Part shown: one piece after another, positions 19,800 through 31,833 of the stretch | Layout: every line of letters starts with the position of its first letter | Position numbering within the stretch: position 1 is the stretch's first letter | From: Cricetomys ansorgei | Taxonomy: Eukaryota > Chordata > Mammalia > Rodentia > Nesomyidae | Assembly (NCBI GenBank): GCA_026225945.1 | Contig: JAMJFZ010001799.1 | Location: 62,001 to 126,000, forward strand | Length of the DNA: 64,000 nt | Direction of reading: 5' to 3' | Program-made: the position numbers and the translations under genes | The notes under the pieces: generated by a model | Told to the model about the DNA's origin: nothing | The model's input: the letters and a program-made list of their open reading frames with translations, nothing else | Database searches by the model: none

Positions 19800-22660
19800 C
19801 TTGTACTTGACTGCTAAGGATTCGGGGCTGGTGTGAAGACTTTGCACTCCGTCACTAGGTAAGGCTGGGAGAATACCACCTGCCTCCACGGTAGCAGGTC
19901 CCTATGGCCCAGGACCAAGAGCAGCACCTTATACTTCTACTGAACACCCACAGTTGGGATGGTCAGAAGTAACCAGAGACTTGATAGGTGGGGAGGGGCT
20001 TTCACAAGGTGCCAATCGAGGCAGATACTGGCTGTTATCTTACAGGCAGAACTGCCCAGTTATTTCCACCAGGCGGAGGGCCTCTTCTTCCCTGAGAATG
20101 TGCCAGTGGACCTGGCCTCTGCCTCCCGGCGAGTGTACTCTAAATTAGAAAACAGATGCACCCGGCTTCCATTGCCCTTCTCAGGCTCATGGCGTGAAGG
20201 ACCAGGTGCCGAGGCCCAGTGGCCAGAAGGAATTTAGCCACTTCTCACTGCGCATGAATTTTTGAGAATCTGAGAGACAGGCCTGTTGCTATTATGTTGC
20301 AGCGTGGTAGAGTCAGAGAAGTTTCAGCTTTCCATCTAGAGCGGCTGTTTGAATGAATCAGGCAAGAGCATGTTTTCTAGGTCGGGTTAAGGGACAAGCG
20401 GTGATAGGTATGGAAGGATGAGGCAGACAGTTTGTGTGGCTGCGAAGCCATGCTCAATGGAGACAGCAAGCACCATGTGTAGTGCAGTTTTCTCTTGACT
20501 TTGCTGGGGTATTTCCCCATTCACTGGGCAGCCAGCACATCGCCACTCTGTTCTCTAGAACACTCATTCGTGAGTAATTCTCTCTTTCCCCTGATAAACC
20601 TCTGTGATGGCCTTATTCTGTAGCCAAACTGGCCCCTAAATAACAGCAGCCTTCCCCCCCCCCCCCGCCTCAGCTCCTCCCAAGTGTTTATGACAGAGTC
20701 AATATCCCTGCCCAGTTGTAGTTTTCTATTCATGGAAGAATTGTAAATGCTGCCACCTGTTGACCAAATGTGCATCCCGTCCTGTTTAATTGGCTCAGAT
20801 ATTCTGATACTGTTTCATGTAAACAAGTGATTCAGGTAGACTAGGCCTGGCTGGAAAACAATAGACAGACGGGATGATGCCTGCTTCAGCTTGGTTCTTT
20901 GACTGTCCTGATGTGATGTTAAGAAACCTAAATGGCCTTTGTCTGGATTGTCTTTCAGGAGCCGAGGGGTGCTCCACCACTTTTCTGGGACAGAGACTAA
21001 CAAAATCTGGCCTTACGTTTACTCACTTTTCTCAAACAAGATCACACCTATCCAATCCAAAGAAGCATACTGAGCCCTCCAGCGAAAGAACCAAGAAGAC
21101 GTACATGGTCTTATCTCAATCATATGTGTAGTCTTGGTGCCCTGGCCCAAGTTAGAAGCTAGCTGAGATAACTTGTGGCATCTTTTCTAGTTTAAGTGAT
21201 GAAGGGATGAGGGAAATCTAGTGGGTGGGAAGAGTCCATGAAAAAGAATTTCTCCTCTGCCTCTGAAAAGAAGGTATAGGTCTGCAGGTGTGTCATTACC
21301 TTCACAGGAAAGCAAACCCAGCTGGGTTGCCACCGGTGTTGAGCCTACACTCTAGACGGGTTGACATCCACATGCTGGTATCGTAGCCTTTTTTGCATGC
21401 AATGTGGGGTCTCTGGTTTATCCCCCTGTGCTGCTGAACAACAGCACTGCAAGCCCGAGAACTCTAAGGGCTGTGCACCTTCTTGATGATTGAATTGGGA
21501 CACTAATTGCACTTGGTAGCTGCTTCTCCCCAGTGACTGTTTCTCTCTCCAGTCTCAGACATCCTAGCTTCTGTTGTCTGTTCCTTCTCTGATCTGCTTG
21601 CTCCCTTCATAGGCCATTCAGTAACACGGTAGCTTCTGCATTTACCCCTCTAACTTCCTCCTTCTATGAACTGAGAGCTAGGAGAGCAGATTCGGTCCCT
21701 TCATAGTGGGAACTGAGCCAGGCTTACTTTGTTAAACAGCTGCTGTGACTGTCATGAGCCCACTCTGTACCTTTTATTGTGTAAAAAAGGATTCCTCAGA
21801 GTCCTCAGGGATTCTCAAGAACCAAGGGAAACGCTCGCTTATGGAAATGTTGGATGATCGTATGTTCTGTATGGAAAACCCTGGACTAATGAGATAGTTA
21901 AATATTGAAGGCGAGATGAATATCGAACATGCTGCTAAATATTAATGTGGACAGTGTTTCTTTTCTGTGAGTGATCCAATCGGATGGTAGGACGTCAGTA
22001 AAGGGAACAGAGCCTGTGGGCTCAGAGCGTCTTGCACTAGAAGTATGTCGCACCTGCACTGAGTGAGACAGCTTTACCGTTACAGGGACACATAGAGTCT
22101 TTCTGTTTTCTTCTAGGTCCAAAGATGCAATCTGTAGGTGGCCGTAAAGTCCAGAAATGAAGATACTAATATTTTGTCAATCATTATACATCAATAAAGC
22201 ATTTGCTCAAAGACTTTCCTGGTTTCCAGACTTGTTTGCCACCTTGTATATTCTTACTCTTCTCTGGGAAGAAAAGCGAAATTTCTTCCTGTTGCCTTAA
22301 AAAGGTGTCCTGCATCTGCCTGTCCCAGGGAGCACCCTTTATTACTGGTGACGGCTCAGTGTAACATCTCATAGTCTGTGTCGGGGGACGGGGCTGGGGT
22401 GGACTAGCACTTTAGTGGTATTGAAACAAATGACTACATCCAGGTGTCCCGTGAGTCACTAGTCCGTCCACTGCCGTACATTCTGTGTGCCGATGAAGTC
22501 TCCTCCTCACTGTGCTGCCTGGAGTCTTACGGTTCTCTTTAGTCGCCTTTTCATGCGCATGTTCTTTGGCTGCCTTGGTGGAAATGCAGGCCAGCATCCC
22601 TCCTCGAGCTCTCAATTCAGAGAAATCAGATTGTTCACTTGGCAAGCTTCTGAAGTGCAG
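19800..22660. other. Mostly unique spacer, no proven gene
   Basis: A long stretch with few SINEs. It contains a poly(C) run at 20655-20668 and one weak exon-like open segment at 20046-20234 behind the acceptor 'gttatcttacag'. No LTR ends or tandem arrays are seen. Confidence 0.5.
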
Positions 22661-23108
22661 ACGTGTTGTGGGATACTTTACTATTGTGTGCTGTTTTGGT
22701 TTTGATACCTTGTACTGGGAAGCCAGATGCCTTGCAGCAGTACAGGCCTTGCTTCCTACCTAGTCACACCCTTGTGCTAGCCTTGAGATCTGAACAGATA
22801 GACAAATGAAGGTGACCAATCACGAGCAGGTCACGAGGAGATCACGAGCAAAGACTCTGATCACCCCCAGCCTAGTTTCATTGTGTTGTAATGAAGGCCT
22901 AAAAGATAGAGGGGGTGGGGGAAAAGAAAAAAGGGCTAAGGCAGGAGGAAGGAAAAGGTTTTTTGGGGGAAGAAAGATGAAGACTCTGCCTAGCCGCCCG
23001 TGTATGGAATTCCCTGAGATTTGACATGGTTTGTGATTAATAAAGAGCATTGGAAAATTCAACGCTGGACTCTCCGTTAAGTGCCATAACTTTAATTTAA
23101 CACAGACG
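22658..23108 (+). mobile_element. Solo LTR with perfect 6-bp target duplication
   Basis: LTR 22664-23102 (439 bp) starts TGTTGTGGGA and ends TTTAATTTAACA. It is flanked by cagacg at 22658-22663 and 23103-23108. A purine-rich segment (22905-22980) and AATAAA at 23039-23044 are followed by about 58 bp of R/U5. The 6-bp duplication and the TGTTGTGG start fit an ERVK-class element. A second copy is at 36090. Confidence 0.92.
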
Positions 23109-23589
23109 CCTGGCTCAGGTCTGTAACCATCCACGCGTTGTCATTTGGACGTCACTTGATAGGGGTGGGGTGATAACAGGTAAAGGCCAGGCTTCCTGGG
23201 AAAGTATGGTGGGTATGGGAAACATTGTACAATTTAGAGCAGGGTCACCATGAGATTATTACCACAGACCAAAGGAAGTAGAGAGTTAAAGGAATTTGTG
23301 GAAATTAAAGAGAGTGAGAACATTTTCAGACTTTTCTAACCCCTTCTAGAGACTAGGGAGAGTGGTAGGGTGTTTCTCCATCTCTGCATTTTGAGCCCAG
23401 TAGACTATGGTAGCCAGCACTGGGACACTGGGGTCAGGAGTGTTTGTTGGTCAAACCAGCATGGGGCAAAAACATCTGTCCCAAGGTCTTTTCTGATTTC
23501 ATATCCATTGGCCTGAAAAAAGGTCTGATTTTCTGCAGCAGACTCACCTGTTCTTTTCTGAGTGATTTTGTAGAAATAAAAGTTAATAC

Positions 23590-23748
23590 TGGCTGGACGG
23601 TGGGGGAACACACCTCTAATCACAGCACTTGGGAAGCAGAGGCAGGTGGTTCTCTGTGAGTTTGAAGCCAGCCTGGTCCACAGAGTGACCTCCAGGACAG
23701 CCAGAGTTACAACAGAGAAACCCTGTCTCGAAAAACCAAAAAAAAAAG
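23590..23748 (+). repeat. B1 SINE with target-site duplication
   Basis: A full B1 with 'cacagcacttgggaagcaga', 'gccagcctggtccacagagt' and 'gaaaccctgtctcgaaaaac', then a poly(A) tail. Flanks 'aaagttaatact' and 'aaagttaatgct' are the duplicated target, so the copy is rather recent. Confidence 0.93.
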
Positions 23749-24039
23749 TTAATGCTGAAAGTGTCTTGACAGAGGTAAAATTAAAGGAGCGTCTTCCCTT
23801 CTGCCACACACAGGCTCTTCCAGATGAAAGTCAGATGGAGGCCAAATGTCCAGCTTCTGAGGTTCCAGTCTGACCTTACATTCACAGAGTCTGCCCGGCT
23901 CTTCATTCAGTTTGCTTCCCACGATCCTCTTAGGCTCTGGGAAACACTGTGTGTTCACTCCTCCAGCACTGTGACAAAAGGTTGCTCTGAAGGAGGTCTT
24001 CTGAAGGAAGTGTGCACTCTCAGGACCTTTAGAAGTGTC

Positions 24040-24165
24040 TTGGTGAATCCTCCCAGCATCCCTTGAGGCAGACACAACCAGTCCTCCGTGTAAACAAGGA
24101 GTCTAGGACATGAAGTCTTGCCCAAGCTCCTGGTACAAGTAAACAGTACAGGTATGACAGTCCCA
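24040..24165 (+). repeat. MIR-like fragment
   Basis: 'ccttgaggcagacac', 'gtctaggacatgaagtcttg' and 'cccaagctcctgg' follow MIR core order. Confidence 0.4.
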
Positions 24166-24313
24166 CATTTTCCTGCTTCAGCAATTGCTTACGTTTCTGC
24201 CCTAAGCAGCCTGGGCCACAGACTTGCTTAGGCCTGCTTGTGGGCTCAGGAAGAGTGGCAGACATCACTGGAGTGGCTTCATTAGACTGTCTCTTTACTG
24301 TCTTTCCTTAAGC

Positions 24314-24528
24314 CAGTGATTCTCAACCTTCCTAATGCTGTGACTCTTTAATACAGTTGCTCATGCTGTGGTGACCCACAACCATAAAATTAATGTTATT
24401 GCTACTTCGATTTGCAACTGTTATAAATTGTAATGTAAATATCTGGTATGCAGATGGTCTTAGTCAACCCCTGTGAAAGGGTCTTTTGAACCCCAAAGGG
24501 ATTGTGACTCACAGGTTGAGAACCGCTG
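24314..24528 (+). mobile_element. URR1-type hAT (Charlie) non-autonomous DNA transposon
   Basis: Inverted ends CAGTGATTCTCAACCTTCC at the left and GGTTGAGAACCGCTG at the right, with 'gctgtggtgacccacaacca' and 'gatggtcttag' inside. The flanks ccttaagc / aattaatc share 5 of 8 positions, a worn 8-bp hAT duplication. Confidence 0.85.
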
Positions 24529-25585
24529 AATTAATCAAAGGAAGTTGCTAGAAGAGCGTTCTCTGTAAATACAAGGCTTCAAGGCAGGCTGGGTTTGGAC
24601 CCAGGCTAATCTGCCTTAATTCTAGGTATCAGGAAGCCATGAAGCCATATAAAGGAAACCTGCAACTATTAAAACATTAATTAAGCATAAATGCCACCTC
24701 TTATATTTGGAGTGGCAAACCGCACAATTCTTGCCAGAATAAATGTCATCACCTGTGCCCCAGGGTGCTCCTTGGTTTGGCCATTCTGTGTGTGGTTGGT
24801 GTGAAGGAACACAGGCTAAGCCAGTGCCCAGATGGCAGAGCTTCATATGTGGCCTTCATATGGACTCCTTCTAGTGACAGATGATTGTAGGAGAAACAGT
24901 GATTTTCAATAAAAGATTCTTGCTTTAAAGGTTTAAAAGGAGCTTTGCCCCTTCTGGGATTAGGGAAAGGGGAGAAAACAGAAAGCAAGAAATGTTAGGG
25001 CTCAAGGCTTTTCTAGTTTTATGAGAACTTGTACTACTGAACTTATGCATTTTGTTTTTGAGATGAACAGGTCTCTGGGGAAATACGTTGGACTATGATG
25101 GCATTTCACTGTGATCCCCCAAGGTCAAGGCAGTCCTTAACCCTGTGTCTGCTGGCTTCGGTTCACTGTCCTGTGAACATGTTGGCTCAAGTTTCCCAGG
25201 AGCTGACGGGTCAGCTTTTCTGGGTGGCAGTTGGTGTTCCACTTGATTTTGGTGTATGCTTAATTCAGAGTATCTGAGTCTGTTCTGTATCTGCTACCCT
25301 AACTATTCATTGTATTAATTGATTTTTTTTGTTGTCTTGTTTGAATGATTTGTATTCAATTTGATAGGAATAAACAGTTTTCTGCTTAATGTGCGATCAA
25401 TTCATTTAGTGTGTGTGTGGCTGTGTTCATCAGGTCTCATTTCTGCTGCTTGATGACAGCTCCTCTGTTATCCGCGGTCGCCCCTAATTTGCAGATGAGC
25501 GAGCGATGATCCTGTTTGTTTCCTGCTGTCCTGTTGTTGCCTTGTTCGTGTACCCTTGTTTCCCTGTCCTCTGCCCATTACATTA

Positions 25586-25604
25586 CATTACATTAGTCTT
25601 CTAA
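25586..25604 (+). repeat. (ACATT)n short tandem
   Basis: Three to four copies of acatt. Confidence 0.8.
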
Positions 25605-26451
25605 GCTGGAGCCCTTTGCAAGGCTCTCCCGTGGGAGCTGGAGCAATGAAAGAAGTGCCTGCCATCCAATCAGAAGAAATCTTAGAAAATGGAGGCACAA
25701 GGCCTGGCCTTTCCCAACCCTAGTATGGCCTCCTCATCTGTGGGGCCTTCCAGTAGCTGAAACTAGCTGGAAGCAAGTTGTAGACTCATTCATGTCTCCG
25801 GGAAGGACAGGGAGGACCATTTGGATAGGGTGACTGTGTCACCCATGCTCCTCATTTGGGGAGGAGTTTACATCTCTGCTCTTAGGGCTTCATAATTTGA
25901 TGTGTGCCTTGTTGCAGTAATTGAAATGAGAGAAGACAGATGCTTGAGGGCCAATTGGAGAGTTTTAGGTTAGAGAGGCAAGATAAAGGGTCGTCTTGGT
26001 GACTAGGCCAGTCTGAGACTGCATATAAGTGTATATGCTTAGGTTTTGGAATGTTAGGAATGGCAAGATGATCAAAAAATGATGGCAGAATTCTTTGGAA
26101 TTCTAGGTAATATGCATGCCATAGAGCACTGTGCTTCAATCACTAGGGTTCAGCTGGGCACACTCCCTTTCCCTCTAGTGCAGGCTGGCTTTGACCTCTG
26201 TATAGCAATCCCTTTGTTCCAGCCTCCCACAACACTCCTGTTTCATGAACATCTGAGCATCCCAGCAATGAAATTAGAACCATCGCCAGATGTGAGGAAA
26301 CCCATTTAAATTGTCTGTAGATGTGAATGTAATGGAAAATACTAGTTAGATCTGCTGGCTGTCAGAAGCCAGGCACTAGGTCATGCGCCAGTTACCCAGG
26401 ATGAGCTGAGGCTGGTAAATTTTAAGACTTTAAGAAGATTTAAGAAATTTT

Positions 26452-26579
26452 AAGCTGGGTAGTGGTGGTGTACACCTTTAATCCCAGCACTAGGGAGGCA
26501 GAAGCATGTTTGAGGCCAGCCTGGTCTACAGAGTGAGTTACAACAGAGAACAGAGAAACCCTGTCTTGGAGGGGAAGAA

Positions 26580-26590
<11 letters not shown>
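26452..26590 (+). repeat. B1 SINE
   Basis: 'cacctttaatcccagcacta', 'gaggccagcctggtctacag', 'gagaaaccctgtcttgg', then a poly(A) tail that runs into the microsatellite. Confidence 0.92.

Positions 26591-26660
<70 letters not shown>
26589..26660 (+). repeat. (TA)n(CA)n compound microsatellite
   Basis: About 40 bases of TA followed by about 30 of CA, grown from the B1 tail. Tyr/Ile and Cys/Val open frames on the minus strand are repeat-made. Confidence 0.97.
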
Positions 26661-26662
<2 letters not shown>

Positions 26663-26775
26663 TTTAAGGCTGAGAAAGGTTAAGTCTGTCTACTCAGTAA
26701 GTGGTTATAGTAACTCAGGACTACTGGGCTGGTCTTCCTCATTCTGCCTCATTATCTAGGTACTTGGAGGAACAC

Positions 26776-27083
26776 AAGATGATAAGGAAAGGATGCAGAG
26801 CTTTGGGTCTTGGTCAAGATGATAAGGAATGGGATGCAGAGCTTTGGGTCTTGGTCAAGATGATAAGGAATGGGATGCAGAGCTTTGGGTCTTGGTCAAG
26901 ATGATAAGGAATGGGATACAGAGCTTTGGGTCTTGGTCAAGATGATAAGAATGGGATACAGAGCTTTGGGTCTTGGTCAAGATGATAAGGAATGCAGAGC
27001 TTTGGGTCTTGGTCAAGATGATAAGGAATGGGATGCAGAGCTTTGGGTCTTGGTCAAGATGATAAGGAATGGGATGCAGAGCT
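26776..27083 (+). repeat. 41-bp minisatellite, 7.7 copies
   Basis: Units start 'aagatgataaggaatgggat' and end 'gagctttgggtcttggtc'. Unit lengths are 40, 41, 41, 41, 40, 36, 41 and a partial 28. Units 2, 3 and 7 are identical, units 4 and 5 share a g-to-a change, and unit 6 has a 5-bp loss. Because 41 is not a multiple of three, several frames stay open without meaning. Confidence 0.97.
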
Positions 27084-27633
27084 ATGCCGCATCCACTGAC
27101 AAGGAAATACATAGTTGTGTTTCTCCCTGGTTCTTTTTTCCTGGCCCAGACTCTGGGATCAGTTTAACGAGCCTGGAGGCCTCCCCTGGAGACATTGTCT
27201 CATATCTGCTCAGGGGCTGACATTCTCTATCCCACCACCTACAGCCACGGATCGGATCACAAAGTTTTCTGACACAGAATAATCAGTAAAAAGATGAGTC
27301 ACTGAATCCAGACCTGTGCGGCTAGGGCAGCTGCTATTTCAGAGAGATTGTCTCCACATACTGACAGTCTTGATCCATTGATTGTGACATCATTAAACAC
27401 ACCATTTCAGATGACAGCAGGACAAACTGACTATGGCCATGGCCATAGTCCTTGTTATAACAGTCCATGAACCCAACATGCTGAGTAGGAGGGAGGGTAA
27501 AATTGCTTAGACCTAAGAACTATTTTCTCTCTATTTCAACTTTCTCCTTCTTTTTCCATGTACTTGTTTTGATACACTTGTTCTTTCTTTACCTTACTTC
27601 CCCCTCTTACTCTGTCTCTCTGTGTCTGTCTGT

Positions 27634-27635
27634 CT

Positions 27636-27706
<71 letters not shown>
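27634..27706 (+). repeat. (CT)n(CA)n microsatellite
   Basis: A CT run of about 50 bases followed by CA units. Confidence 0.97.
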
Positions 27707-27834
27707 ATATGTGTGTTGTGTGTGGAGTTGGCTTTTTTCTTACCACCATGTGGGATCAAACTCATTTGGTAGCATCCTACTGGCCCCCTATCTTAATCTG
27801 TTAAAAAATCAGTTTTGTTTTTGTTTTTTTTTTA

Positions 27835-28230
27835 GTATGAAGCCAATAAACCAGGCCTCTTATGTTATTTCCATATGAAAATCTTGTGTAAAAATTTATC
27901 AATATTGATATTTACAAGATTTGGCAAAGAAACAAGGACTTTGAAAAAAATAGCTACTTAATCTGAATCTTTCCATCCATCTTTCAAGAAACATAGAAGC
28001 CAACAAAAGCTGTGCAAAATCACATTTAACTCATACATAACTAAGACATGATACTGCAAACTCATATTTCATTTGAGTGGGGGAATAAATATCTGAAATC
28101 AATACTAGATCTGGAGCCCTTGACAGGATTTATATGAGGAAAAACCTATAGAAGCAAAGATTCCATGAAATCTAAGAGACCAAACTCCTTACCAGTGCCC
28201 AAAAGATGCTATTCCTCAAGAAATGTGTTT
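27835..28230. other. AT-rich spacer, no gene seen
   Basis: No repeat boundary, splice-bounded frame or tandem structure was recognised. Confidence 0.4.
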
Positions 28231-28234
28231 CAAG

Positions 28235-28312
28235 GGGCTGGGGATGTAGCTCTGTTTGTAGAGCGCTCGCAAAGCATGTTTGAAAACCTGAGTTTGATAC
28301 TTGGTATCACAT
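28235..28312 (+). repeat. ID-type SINE
   Basis: 'ggggctggggatgtagctct' and 'gtagagcgctcgcaaagcat' are the BC1/ID head (tRNA-Ala-derived). No long poly(A) tail is left. Only one clear stand-alone ID is seen in 64 kb. Confidence 0.88.
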
Positions 28313-28469
28313 AGTTGGAGTAATATAAGAAGTGCATTTCAGTGCACCAACAGAAGGGGGTGCTGTTGAGCCAAGCTCCGTTCTTATAGAAACACTGAAA
28401 ATCCCATATCTTGAGAATGAGCAGAAAAAGCAGCCATTAGCCTCACAAAATCATTTTTAAAGTAGGTGC

Positions 28470-28597
28470 CACTGCTCAGGTGTAGAAGTCTGAAGCCAAC
28501 TTGCAGGGGTTGTTCTTGTATTCTTTCATGTTGGGTCCTTGAAATCAAATGCATGCTTGGCAGCACGTGTCTTTACCCTTGAGACATTTTTCCAACA
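28470..28597 (-). repeat. B3-type SINE fragment
   Basis: 'gaagccaacttgcagggg', 'catgttgggtccttgaaatc' and 'gcttggcagcacgtgtcttt'. Confidence 0.6.
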
Positions 28598-28629
28598 CAC
28601 AACAAAATTATTTTTAAAAGGAAGTAAGT

Positions 28630-29790
28630 TGGAAATCTAAATTCTATAACTGATAAAGAATATTCAAGACCCAACTTCAGAGCAGAGGAAATTGTAGTAC
28701 ACCACTCTAGTATGAATCAAACGGAATCAGGGAAGCAACAGCAGACGTGAACACCACGTATCGGAAATTCAGTACTGAGCAGGACACAACAAAACAGCTG
28801 TACATAAGAACTGAGTCCAGGAACATGAAATGAGATGAGGGTTCTAAGGAGTGACTTACAAGGCACAGAAAAGAGTCTAGATTCAACAGGGCATACAAAA
28901 AGACAGGGGCACATTCTCATGAAAATGTGTAGGATCAAAACGACGATAAAAAGGTGACATGTTCAGAAAGAGGACAGCTGTAGGGGATGCAGAAGACCCA
29001 ACACACTTACAAGCGAGTCCCCAAGGAAGAAAACAGAACCATGATGCAATTAACATTCAAAGTCATAATGCAGTAGCACTTATAAAAATAGATTTAAAAA
29101 TCCCGAACCTTTATATTAATAGAGCGTATTCTGGGAATCCGAGAGCTAACCTGGTATGCTTAGCTTTAAGACATCCTTGGAGAAATGGGAAAATTTGGGC
29201 TTCCGTGAAGAAAGTCCAAGCAATTCATACACAGGCAAAACAACAGTGGGATACTACTGAAGAACAAAACATCCCACTTACTGATCCTCAGTTGTCAGGG
29301 AAATGGGTAAGTAGTCTTCAGATAGACACATACTCTGTTCTCACTTTGAACTCTGTTATTGCTCGATGGCAAGCATCTCCCAGACTGGGAGATGAATGGA
29401 GGGAGTACAGCAAGAGCTCTGGTGTATACAGTTTAGTTAATTGATGAGACTACAGTGGAAGTAGTCATAGAGGAGTGGGAATGGTGTGCAGAAGAAAAAA
29501 CCTGGAGAAAGAAGCAAAACGAGAGCACACTAAGCTACACTAAGCTATGTAGAAAGTAGGCGGGAAATGAAGGGTTTTGTTTAAAGCTAACAAATCAGCT
29601 AGTTCAAACCTAAGTAAAAAGAAGAGCATCGGCTCCCTTCGTGCCAGAAAGGCTTGTGGGGAAGGGAGGCAGTCAGTGGAACCAGGCCCGGAAAAGACAA
29701 AGCTATCCGTGGAGAAGCAGAAGAGGGCTTGGATCATCCTCCATGATGGAGATGTCTTTCCCACTCTCATTTTAAAGACCGAAGTATTGA
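28630..29790. other. A-rich spacer before the PPIG retrocopy
   Basis: A 161-codon frame (28959-29444, +) crosses this region without a recognised domain, and a second open stretch (29577-29793) leads into the retrocopy start. The latter may be 5' untranslated sequence of the retrocopied mRNA. Neither has features of a gene. Confidence 0.35.
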
Positions 29791-30379
29791 ACTATGGGAG
29801 TAAATGTCTGGCGTTCTCAATGTGCTTTTTGGCATTGTCGTTAATCAGCACACCAGAAGAGCTGTCTTTGAGTCACTTTTCCAATGTTGTGCCCCTAACT
29901 GAAAGTTTTTGTTGTCTTTGTATAGAGGAGAGAGGCAACTTCAGCAAAGGGAGTGGAAGAGAGGGAGAATGTGTGGAGGAATTTTTAAGATGAGAATTAA
30001 GCTGTTACATGCAGAATTCCCTTAGTGGCCAATGGAAGGGTGGATCAAAGGGATCCTGGTTCTTTCTAACAAGGAAGCCAGCACCTCAGTGTGATGAGGA
30101 TCACACTGACTTTGGGCAGGTCATTTCTGGTCAAGAAATTGTGAGAGTTATAAAAGCAGAAAGTAAACCCAATGGGCAAACCATTTGCCAAGGCACGACT
30201 GACTCACTTGTGGAGAGCTACATCCCAAATCTAAAGTTAAGAAAAGACAGGCCATACTCAGTTGCAATCCTATCGTCCTTGGTGATTCAGATAGCTCAAG
30301 TGATTTTCAGTGTTCTGATTCTGAAAGTGCTTCTGAAGAGAAACCAAAAGAGGAAAAAAGAGAACAAGAAGGATTCCCA

Positions 30380-30380
30380 C

Positions 30381-30412
<32 letters not shown>
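30380..30412 (+). repeat. (CA)n within the PPIG pseudogene
   Basis: A pure CA run that replaced the basic KHRKNSRKH-type segment of the parent. Confidence 0.95.
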
Positions 30413-30414
<2 letters not shown>

Positions 30415-30555
30415 GTCCAAGTGAAGGTGAAGTTGAACATCTTGAAGCACAGCTCCTCTCTGTTGTCCATCCAAAGAGACCCCTTCTATGCCAAAACACA
30501 AATTTCTAGTGAGAAAAAGTCTTCCTAAGCCATAGACAAGGAAAGGAAAGGAAAG

Positions 30556-30582
30556 TGTGTGCATGTGTGTGTGTGTGCGTGT
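30556..30582 (+). repeat. (TG)n short tract in the pseudogene
   Basis: 'gtgtgtgcatgtgtgtgtgt' region replacing the ER repeat of the parent protein. Confidence 0.85.
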
Positions 30583-31465
30583 GTAGGGGGCGTGGAGGGA
30601 GTGGCCCACCTGACTCCCAGACGCTTCTTACAGCGACAACTCTTAGTTACTGGGTCTCACAGGAATAGTAAAGGAAGGACATTTCTGAACTAGATGCAAA
30701 TCAAGGGGCCACTTCAGATATAGTGAGAATCCTCAGCAACAGAGGCAAAGGATAGATGGATGGGGGTAAGAGTGAGTTGACTGAAATAAAAGAAAACCAA
30801 ACGAGCCCAGTTATAGTAAAAAATAGAGAGGTAAAAAGAAAAAAATCATAAGACACATCTGAGAGTCCAGATAGAAGGAAGAGAAGGCTAAAACCATATC
30901 TGACTGCAAAGAGAAAGACATTGGGGGAATTCATAAAAATATGATAAATACAATTAAAAATTAGGGAGGGGACAAATCAAAAGATAAATCCAAGAATGAA
31001 GAGGGGGTCACAAGACTGTTAAGATCTGACCTAAGATCGGGAAAGGAACAGAAGTCAAGACAACAGAATCTGAAAGTAGTGAGCGGGAGCCCAGCCGAAG
31101 CAAAGGGTCCAGTAGAGAACAAGGCCCAGTCAAAAGCAAACAGAACACCAGAGCGAGGGACCATGGCAGAAGTAGGCACAGAAGCAGGAGAGTGCTGTCT
31201 GGAAGTGATCTCAGCAGAAGCGAGGAGCACTGTAGAGAGGAGTACAAGAGACGAGGACGGTCATGAAGCTGAGAGAGAACACAGGAAAATAGACAGGACA
31301 GGAGAGATTTTTTGTAGCTCAGAAGAAATAAAAGTAGAAACAGAAGAAAAAAAAAAGGAACCAAGAAAATAATTCATACAGAAATGAAAATTCTGAGTGT
31401 AAAAAGAACATACTCTAAATGATAATCCTAGCTCTAATAGTAATGGGAAGAAAGGCTGATAGAGG

Positions 31466-31833
31466 CCAAAGTCAAGTTACTTTTCTGTTGCCATGGGAAA
31501 TTCTCTGACAAAAGCAATTTAAGAGAGAAAGGGTTTATTTTGGCTTACAGTAGGAGATCCCATCTACCATGGAGGGATACTCGAGGCCAGGGGAGCTGGC
31601 GACAGCTGGTAATATTGCATTTGCAATCAGGCAGCAGAGAGAGATGGATATTCATGTTCATTTCACTTGGTCCTTTGTATAAAGGCCAAGATTTTAGCCT
31701 AGGAAATGATACCACCCACAGTGGGCTGGTCTTTCTACTCTATTAACCAATCAAGATAATCCCCAACATGCTTGCCCAGAGGCCTGTCTCCCAAGTGGTT
31801 CTAGATCTCATTGACTTAACAGTTGAGATCAAA
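31466..31833 (-). mobile_element. MaLR/ERVL-type LTR inserted in the PPIG pseudogene
   Basis: 'gttacttttctgttgccatg', 'gagaaagggtttattttggc' and 'cccacagtgggctgg' identify the LTR type. PPIG-like sequence stops at about 31465 (…ADRGQSQ) and resumes after about 31833, so the insertion is younger than the retrocopy. Confidence 0.7.

Noticed and set aside
26776..27083. Regular repeats resembling a CRISPR array
   Set aside because: Units are directly adjacent 41-bp copies without unique spacers, in mammalian DNA; it is a minisatellite.
28959..29444. 161-codon open frame upstream of the PPIG retrocopy
   Set aside because: No recognised domain or splice context, and A-rich composition; probably chance openness or degenerate repeat.
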